A DNA stretch of 64,000 nt from Plantago major (Eukaryota; Streptophyta; Magnoliopsida; Lamiales; Plantaginaceae): positions 6,492,001 through 6,556,000 of the forward strand of contig CM048843.1 in NCBI GenBank assembly GCA_026545765.1. Direction: 5' to 3'. The notes under the pieces are model-generated. The model did not search any database. It worked only from the letters and a program-made list of their open reading frames with translations, and was not told where the DNA came from. The translations under genes and the position numbers were made by a program. Shown piece after piece: positions 56,401 through 64,000 of the stretch (within the stretch, counting starts at the first letter, position 1; each line of letters starts with the position of its first letter).

Positions 56401-56810
56401 AGCACCTCGTGAACTTGTCGGTTTACGACTAGACTTATCTCATGGTTTAGCAAGAAGCAAAACTCAATTGCAACTTCTACCACGTAGGCTGAATATATTC
56501 TTTGGTTGTTGTGCAACACAAAATCTGTGGATACAACAACAACTTAAAGACTATGGACTCGATGAGAAGAAAACTCCCATTTTCTGTGACAACACAAGTG
56601 CTATTGCGATTACACAGAATCCTAAATTTCATGCCAGAACAAAGCATATTGATGTTAGACATCACTTCATCAGAGACCATGTTGAAAAAGGCAATATAGA
56701 GATACTCAAGATTGCATCAAGACCAACTTGCGGATATCTTCACTAAGCCACTACAAGAAAGTAGATTCTTAGCCTTAAGACATAGTCTTGGACTAATGGA
56801 ACTACCAATG
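53487..56810 (+). pseudogene. pol of copy B
   Basis: Protease WLFDSGCGKHMTG at 53517-53555; GAG-pre-integrase and zinc region at 53660-54130 in broken frames; integrase core with DHGTEF and TPQQNGVAK near 54290-54405 and tail at 54510-54800; a variable acidic linker; reverse transcriptase from 55461 (NKARLVAKGFTQTEG) with YVDDIIFGS near 55880; RNase H blocks at 56470-56746 (CDNTSAI, HFIRDHVEKGN). Frame breaks lie near 53650-54030, 54420-54510, 55443, 55545, 55750 and 56320-56480. Each lesion differs from those in copy A, so the two copies decayed, or were mis-sequenced, independently. Confidence 0.85.
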
Positions 56811-59517
56811 AACCGAAAGAGTTCGTGAATCTGAACGGCATCCACGAAGAGGAATCTGAACAGGCATCCACGGAAGAGGTATCTGAACGGTATCCGAGAA
56901 AAGAAAAGAGAAATCTGAAACGGGTATCCAGAAGTCAAAAAGGCTAAAGAGGAAAAAGACAGCTTAAGATCTCTGAGACGGGAACTCAGATATCTGAATC
57001 ACTCTGTAAACGGGGAACAGAAAGGAGAATAGTACAACTATCTGCGAATAACTACTCTCTTGAAACTCGCATTATTTCTATCTTGATGAAAACTTGGAAA
57101 AATCCTAAGTATAAGATGATTCGATGCAAACAGTGTTCTTGGTCATACAAAAACGTGATTCAGAAAGCTATGAGCCAAAATTCATTAAATGGGCACAATT
57201 ACACTTGTTGATTGTGATCATTGCTGAAGAAGCAATGATGACCCTTGATGAATTTAAGCGATTGATCTGTACGGTGGAAATTAATTCACAGTAAATAGTG
57301 GACTGTTGAAATTCAGACATGGCCCACTAAGCAATTAAAGCCGAACTCGCTTTTGCTCACCGCTTGCAAATCACGAATCGTACACACAAAATCAATTTGT
57401 ATGTATTTGTCTGAGATTCAACTATACATATAGGATTTTGGCATAGGAAATCACTTTTGCCTAATCCAAAACTCATCTTGCACAAAATAGCAAATCCTTC
57501 TCTTGATTCTCTGCAAAACTTCTACAATCTCTGCAAATCAAGATTAAGTTTTTCTGCAAAGAATTACTGAATCAAATCTCTTTCAAACACCAATTTCAAA
57601 TCCCTACACTATATAAAGAGATGGCCCCTAAAAGTTCAACTACACTGAAATCTCAATCCTCCACTGGTACTGCTGAAAAGCAAGCACCAGAGTTGGTTAT
57701 TGTGAACAACCGACTGGTAGAAGATTTTAATCCTGACCATTGGACTTCAAATCACATAATGATTTGGGGTGGTGCCATGGTTGAGGAATACCTCACGGCT
57801 GGAATAGAGAACCGCCGATGAAAGCTAATTCTTGACATGCTTGAAAAGGCACAAATCAAGGCTTTCTATCCGCTGCCTAGTGGAATTTCATCACTCGATG
57901 TGTTGGAATTCTACAACAACTCGTGATTATTTCTGTGTTTCAAGGCCTTTGAAATAGTGTATGTCAAAACCTCAGTCCAAGGAAAGGAAATCCTTCTGGA
58001 CTTAACAACTTTCTGTAAGTTGTTTGAGTTTCAAAATCTTGGAAAGGATTTTGAAATAAACACCAAGGATGATGAACTCCTTGAAGGTGTTAAAGAACTA
58101 TACAGTGACGTGTGTCATCTTGAAAAATCAGATACACCTACTGAGTTCAAGCTTGCTGACATCCGAACCAGACATCTGATGGTTCACTGGGATGTACTGG
58201 CTTGCATTCTTCACAGATGCTTTGATGGTCTACAAGGAGGTGCTGACCAGATAAGCCAAGAACGATGGATTATGATGTTCTTGCTGAATCAACAAGACAA
58301 AAGGCTGGAAAACCCCTTTAACTGGGGAAAGTATGCCTTCATGAAGTTTGTGAAGAAATTTCAAGGCTTCGAGCCTAAGATTGCCAAAGCACTAGCTGAG
58401 CCAAAGGCCACAATAGGCTATGGTTTGAAGATATGCTACTTGCTGGAGAAGCTTGGCATTGAGCTCAGAGAGACGGCTGAAATAGCCAACAGTAACCTAC
58501 TCTACAAATATGAGTATACAAACTTGATGAAAAAGGTTACTGGGTCTCAGAAAGGTTCTAAGAAGCGAAAGTCTGAAAAGGTATCTGAAGAAAAGGTTGC
58601 GACCAAGAAGCCCAGAACTTCAAGAAAGAAGTCTGCTGGCAAATCAGAAGACACACCCAAAGAGGTTGTCGATTCTCAGATATCTGCAGGCATTGCCGAT
58701 GAACTGATAAAGGCAGATGAAATCATCAATGCTGCAAAAGAGTTATCAACTACTGAACAAGTAGACTCAGCAAGAGAAAGTGCTTTCAGAAATGTGAAGA
58801 CTATTACAGAAAGCCTTGCTGATGAACTCATAAATGCTGCCAAAAGTGGTGAAAAACACCAAGCCCTATCTGCAGAAACCGCAGGAGTAATGGACCAATC
58901 AGTTCCTAATGCTGATGAGAGCTCTGACGATGAAGATGATGAACTAGTCATCTCAAGTCCTAGAAAGAACAAAGAGGGCTAAGGTCATCGTAATAAAGAA
59001 TCGGTGATAAGGTATCAAGAAGAACCTACACCACAAAGTTCTTGAACCTATAGCAAAGGTTGTTGGTGCAAACACATCATCGTGAACGCTTTACGCACAA
59101 CTTCAAAAGCCACGATGAGTGGTATTTTAGTGCTGGCAGATGCTGATGGAAATGCCACATCTAAAAATCTGGAAGAACATTCTACTGACCAATCCTCTGC
59201 TTCCAGACAACCACAACAACCACAAACACAACAACCACAACAGCCACACGTGGTTGATGAAATGGTAAATGAACTCCATTTCGAATTACCAGAATGCAAG
59301 ATGTCAAGAAAATCTGCAAAGAGCGGTTCCCAACTCAATGAGAGGGATCAAACTGAGAATCTACTCAGAATGATCAACCAGGGGAGGCAACTGAGTTGCA
59401 TACTCAGGAAAGGTGTGAAGTACCTGAAACTTCCAATAAAGAAGAAATACTGGAACAAGAAGACCAATGTATAGAAAGGTCACAAGTTTCAGAGGCCAAT
59501 CGACTGAAACTACTCGG

Positions 59518-59595
59518 GTAGTCAATCGTTTAACTCTTATCTTGTGCAACTTTTATGCTTGTACATCTTGTTATTTATAAAATTCTTTGTTACAG
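59518..59595 (+). other. Intron 1 of the extra frame, copy B
   Basis: Matches 33184-33263 of copy A; donor GTAGTC, acceptor TTACAG; 78 bp. Confidence 0.65.
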
Positions 59596-59693
59596 TGAGT
59601 TAGAAACAAAAACAAGAGGAAGTCGAAAGCTTACCTCGAAATCGAGAAGGAGGTTCCTCAACCTCGCCTCTTAAGATATCGAGCACATGCCAT

Positions 59694-59772
59694 GTAATAA
59701 TGGATTCTTAAGATAACACTTCTTCAGTTATAAGTTTATGTGCTTAATCATTAAAATAAATGTTTCTAACAG
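59694..59772 (+). other. Intron 2 of the extra frame, copy B
   Basis: Matches 33006-33075 of copy A; donor GTAATAATGG, acceptor TTCTAACAG; 79 bp. Confidence 0.65.
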
Positions 59773-59874
59773 GCTCCAACTGAGAGAGAGGAAGATAAGG
59801 CAGAAATGCCAGAAGAAAACCTAGAAACCGATAAGGTTTCTGAAGAACAGATCATTGAGCCTTCCAGTATGAAG

Positions 59875-59957
59875 GTATATGAAAATCAATGATAAATATT
59901 CTTCACCTTGGGTTAACTAAAGTCTTCTCTAAATTATTCAATGCTTTCTACTCACAG
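59875..59957 (+). other. Intron 3 of the extra frame, copy B
   Basis: Matches 32821-32903 of copy A base for base; donor GTATATGAAA, acceptor CTACTCACAG; 83 bp, phase 0. Confidence 0.8.
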
Positions 59958-60107
59958 GCTCACTCAGAAGTAGAAGTGCAAGGGGACAGAGTTGCGACAT
60001 CCCCTGCACCTATGGAAATTGATGAGGCATCAAGGCCTTCATCACAAGAAAAGATTCCAGAGACTGCACAAGTCTCTGAGAGACAAGTATCTGAGCCTCC
60101 CATGGAG

Positions 60108-60192
60108 GTAATTGACCTCTCAGATATCTGACTTGTCACTTAAAGTTTTCTTGATAAAATTTCCTAAGTATTGTGATAATGTTAATTCTCAG
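60108..60192 (+). other. Intron 4 of the extra frame, copy B
   Basis: Matches 32587-32671 of copy A; donor GTAATTGACC, acceptor TTCTCAG; 85 bp, phase 0. Confidence 0.75.
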
Positions 60193-63100
60193 GTTCAAGA
60201 AAGAAAGGTTGATGAGGACCAGACTTCCAAGTCTCCGCCTCACAACAAGATATCTGAGACACCAATTGTCTCAAGAGAACAAGTCTCGAGCACAAGTACT
60301 TACTCGGTAACTTAAACTAAATCGCACTTCTCCTCGATATCTATACGCTTTTGAAGCTCACTCAAAACTCTTTATTTCGTGCTCAAACAAGTGCCGGCAG
60401 TTCCCAATGTTGAGACAAGGACCTACTTCCTTCTTCAAAGCTCACACCCGCCAAAGCACATTAAATGCTTCAAGAAATGGCAAAGGTTAAGGTGCTGATC
60501 TCTCAAATATTGAGAATCACAGATCAACCAAACAGACGAGCACGAGCTCTTGACTTGAGACATACATCCGCAATGTTCCCTACCGAGCGACAGCCATGAC
60601 TCTATTGCATAAGGATTTCTCCGGAGAAGTGGCGCCTGCTTGATACAAGCCTTTGAGCAAAGTGATGGTCGACAAGATTACAAATGGCATTTAAGCCCCG
60701 CCCAAACTCTGCAATTTATACCTTCTGAACAAGAAGAGGTTAATGGGCAGAAGATCACTATTCCTGAAGTGATCAATCTTGTATCTGAAGATGATGAGGA
60801 GGAAGAGATAAACGAAAATGACTTCGATGAACCTCCCACTGACCATCACCAAAAGGATGACACGGACAAAAAGGATGATGATGATGCCCCTGCACCAGGG
60901 ACCGGAGGAATTTCGCTAAGAAATGATGCCTCAGCTGCTGAAAAGCACACTGAGAAGACTTCACAGAAATCTCCGTCTCCATCTCCTCAGAAATCTACTC
61001 ATCCATCTTCTAACCAACACCCAATTACTACTGAACAAGTAGTTGAGCTTTCTGAAGAAACCAATCAGAAAATATTAAACACTCAACTCAGACAACTGTT
61101 GGAAGAAGAACAACAGCTCCATCTTCAACTGGAAGATCAAATAGCTAAATCCAGAGACAAGTTTGATCAACTATAAGATCAATACTTATAAGAAATGATT
61201 GCTTACTCTGAGGTTAAAGAGCTACGGGATGTTGTGCATGATATCACCAAAGAACTCGATACTGAAGAAGTATCTGAAGTCAAGCATGATGCTAAGGCTG
61301 CATCATCTTCAAAAGAAGTACCATCCTCCTCCCAGAAAGGGAAGAAACCAATCTCTGAGATGGTTGCTGGACTCGATACAATCGATGAGAATGTCCAATA
61401 GGATGAAGATCATCGGTGATTACGGATGATGAAGAAGACAAGACTTTGGCAGAGCACCGCAATGAACATTTAGCAGTTTCTCACTTGAAAAGGAAGCTGA
61501 TTGCTCATACAATATTCAGCAAACTGCCAAATGTCCACTCCAATGAATACATGAACAGGTACCAAGTACTGGCTCATCTGAACAAGGAGATGTCTTCACA
61601 GAACAAGGAAGTAATTGCCTCCGTCCCCTCTAAAATGAAAAAGTTCACTGAGCTCATCACTCAGAGAACAACTAGCATAGTCATTGCTCAGAAACATCTG
61701 GAAATGATAAGGGACGATGATGCGTCTTTAGCTGAAAAAGCTTTCCAAGAGGCAAGTTACACTGCTGGAAAAGCAGATGCCATCCTAGGCCCATTGGCAG
61801 AGCTCACTGATAAGGACAATGGACTTATCAAGCAAAATCAGGAGCTCAAAGACGAACTTCAGAAGTTGGTCACTGCCTATAATTATTTACAAGGGCACTT
61901 TAACTCTCTCTCAGATTCCTTTATGAGACTGAGTCAGCCAACAATGACTAAGGGGGAAAGAGTGTACAAATCTGGACCTCAAAGTCAGGGGGAATGGGAA
62001 GAAGGAGAAGAAAACAAGAAGAAATCTGAGTCAAAGTGCGGCTCGAAAGGAAGAAGAAACATGAAAACTTCCCACCACCACTCGTAATCAATGAACCCTC
62101 CTCAAGCCAAGTCTTTTGCAAATAGTAGCCGCTCTTAAACCCATCAAGGAACTAAAATGATAACAAGGGCCATGGCACAGAAACCTCCAAGGAGTACCAA
62201 GGCTCCAAGGAGAAGACAAGTTAAAGGGATTGATGAATCTTCTGAAGAAGAAGAAGAAGAAGAAGGTCAAATCAAGTCCCTGGGCAATGAAGAAGGCTGT
62301 AAAACTCACACAAGATTTAATCTTGATGATGATGAGGAAACTGATGAAGATGAAGCTCCTCTTCACAAGAAAAGGAAAATTGAAAGCCTAATTGAGCCCA
62401 TAGTCGCAAAGCCCTAGCAACTAAAACACCCTCCGAAATACCAAGTCTATCCAGGGTGGTTCTTCAAGCAACAACCCCAAAGAGAATTCAAGACAAAGAA
62501 GGAACAGACTGAGAGCTGAGCAAAGACAAAGTCAACTTCCACTCAGGCCAGAAGAAGCCAAAATAGAGTATGTGAAGTATGACAATGATTCCTCTGTCTA
62601 CAGGTGCATCAATCAGAAAAATGGCTATTGGATTCTGGAACTTAAGCATCTATTGGTAAATTCAAGATTTCCAGAACCAATCCATAAACAACTTATGGCA
62701 TGGAGAAAAGATAAGCCAACCTTGATCAACACCAATCACATTAAAGCCTGGTTGGATTTTGAAGTTGTCAAGAGAATCAAGCCATGAGAAAGGACCTCTC
62801 GATGAATGTCCATATGGAAAGCCGAGTCGTGCATGTAATTCGAGTATCACAGAATGCGTAAGAGCAAGACTCATCAGAGAACCCTATGAATCGCTCTATC
62901 TAATCAAGATCAATACAAGGTGACATCGATATCCGAGGATTATCTCTGAATACTTCAAGCTTTCAGATATCAGAATAGAGCATGCCTGGAAATGGGAAAA
63001 GTATCTGTGGGTCAAACATTTTGTCAAGAAAAATCCTACCAAAACCTATAAAGAGGTCTGTGGATTTGCCAGAGACACTGAGATGCTCGTCAGAACACTT

Positions 63101-63517
63101 CTCTATGATTATTCTGATGACATCAAAAGGTTTGGAGATAGGAAATTTGGTGATCGACGTAAATCTTGTTGAAGACTTGAAGAGATTGAAGACTTGAAGA
63201 CTAGTTTATTATGATGTCTACTTGGAGCTTGGTTACTCCTGTTGTCCTAATTTACTATGTAGTTTTGTATTTTCTTGTTGAGCCAAACTTGTTCTATGTA
63301 TTGAAGTTATTTGTAATCTCTTTATAACTTATCAAGAACTTACTCAGATAGTATTCTATAAAAGAAAACTTGTCAGCAAAGATCACACCTTGTGATTTGG
63401 TTGATGTTTACTTTCTGCACTTAATTAAATAAATTGAAGATCTTAAGAAAAGATTAAGTGTTGGATTGTTCACTCATCCAGATTTGTAATAGGTAAGATA
63501 GTCATCGTTGACTGATC

Positions 63518-63532
63518 AAAAAGGGGGAAATT
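63518..63532 (+). promoter_or_regulatory. Polypurine tract of copy B
   Basis: AAAAAGGGGGAAATT directly before the LTR start, identical to copy A. Confidence 0.9.
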
Positions 63533-64000
63533 TGTTGGGAAATTTGTTAGATATTTTGTTAGAAATATCTGTTTAGATTTTGATCAGCAACATGATGACT
63601 TATCTTAGTCTCAGAAAGGTGATTAGTACTCTTGGTTCACTTGAACATTGTAAAAGAGGAAACTCACTAAGTATGATAGTCTAGCTAATCTTGTATAGGA
63701 TGTTAGGTCTCAAAATGTAATTTTTATTTTATGAAGAGAAGACCAAGAAGAAGACATCCAAGCAGAACAAGCTCAACGACATTGAAGACTTGAAGAAACT
63801 GCACAAGATTACTGAAACTGTTTTTCAGATACCTTAGCTAGATATCTTGAAGACATGAATAGTTTTAAACAAACTGTGTCACAAAAGATATCTGAGAAAT
63901 AAAAGGCCTATCTGAAAACAAGGAAAGTGTCCACAGATATCTATTCTCAGATACCTTGAGCATTAACCACATTTCTGAAAAAGAAATATATATATATATT
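63533..64000 (+). repeat. 3' LTR of copy B, cut by the window end
   Basis: Starts TGTTGGGAAATTTG and matches the reverse complement of 43160-43627 closely. CAG/CTG words are retained here. Confidence 0.95.

Larger units (their letters stand above)
57621..63172 (+). pseudogene. Extra multi-exon frame downstream of pol, copy B (unknown function)
   Basis: Starts MAPKSSTTLKS at 57621; the last recognisable block (EHAWKWEKYLWVKHFV, then DYSDDIKRFGDRKFG) is open to TGA at 63170-63172. The long frame 57957-58982 covers the globular part, two lysine-rich stretches (KKRKSEK, KKPRTSRKKS) and an acidic end. Then come a Gln/Pro-rich tract (59205-59255), four short introns, an acidic tract (60780-60860), a coiled coil (61085-61150), a second helical block (61630-61910), a Glu run (62240-62270) and the C-terminal block. 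Stops at 57819, 57925, 59472 and 61174, plus frameshifts, break it. Hydrophilic throughout; no membrane segment. A colinear twin in copy A shows it belongs to the element and was not picked up by one copy. Confidence 0.7.
52931..64000 (+). mobile_element. 16-kb copia family, copy B, 5'-truncated and running off the window
   Basis: Colinear with copy A in the opposite orientation. It starts within the gag extension (matching about 39820 of copy A) and continues through pol, spacer, the extra frame and polypurine tract into a 3' LTR from 63533. The 5' LTR, primer site and most of gag are missing, so it was truncated by a deletion or rearrangement that also removed the CACTA 3' half. Confidence 0.9.

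Overview
This window looks like nuclear DNA from a flowering plant. It is AT-rich, carries two intron-containing plant genes, and is otherwise packed with plant transposable elements: Ty1/copia LTR retrotransposons, a CACTA element, MULE-, hAT-, Harbinger- and Stowaway-type small elements, tRNA-derived SINEs and LINE remnants. Nothing bacterial, organellar or free-viral was seen. All calls come from reading the sequence; no search was run.

Left part (1-12.7 kb): the outer end of an LTR (1-1026) from the same family as the giant element described below. Then come tandem repeats, a 1.05-kb MULE-like element with a perfect 9-bp target duplication and a palindromic minisatellite inside it, a second long-TIR element, a broken Harbinger transposase, a hAT-type MITE with an 8-bp duplication, a Stowaway-like MITE and a Harbinger-like MITE. 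From 9.7 to 12.8 kb I see no gene.

Gene island (12.8-20.2 kb), both genes on the minus strand: a five-exon gene for a plastid-type DUF3054 membrane protein (263 aa; an Au-like SINE sits in intron 3) and a two-exon gene for a two-RRM hnRNP-like RNA-binding protein (371 aa). An old LINE remnant and satellite-like repeats lie between them.

Right part (20-64 kb): a 5.2-kb Ty1/copia element (25789-47115, plus strand, TSD TTTAG) is split by a 16.1-kb Sirevirus-like copia element (27521-43627, minus strand, TSD CTATG). A second, 5'-truncated copy of the 16-kb family runs on the plus strand from about 52931 past the window end. It is fused at its left edge to a truncated CACTA element (49638-52930). 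The two copies form an inverted repeat of roughly 10 kb.

The most interesting content is the 16-kb family itself. Downstream of pol it carries a further reading frame of about 5.5 kb in the sense direction. Four short GT-AG introns, all in phase 0, interrupt it and separate exons that look tandemly duplicated. The product is predicted to be hydrophilic, lysine-rich, acidic and coiled-coil, with no visible signal peptide or membrane segment, so an envelope label is not supported. Separately, differences between copies fall mainly on CAG/CTG trinucleotides and in patches. This suggests that many apparent frameshifts are consensus errors at CHG-methylated sites rather than real decay.
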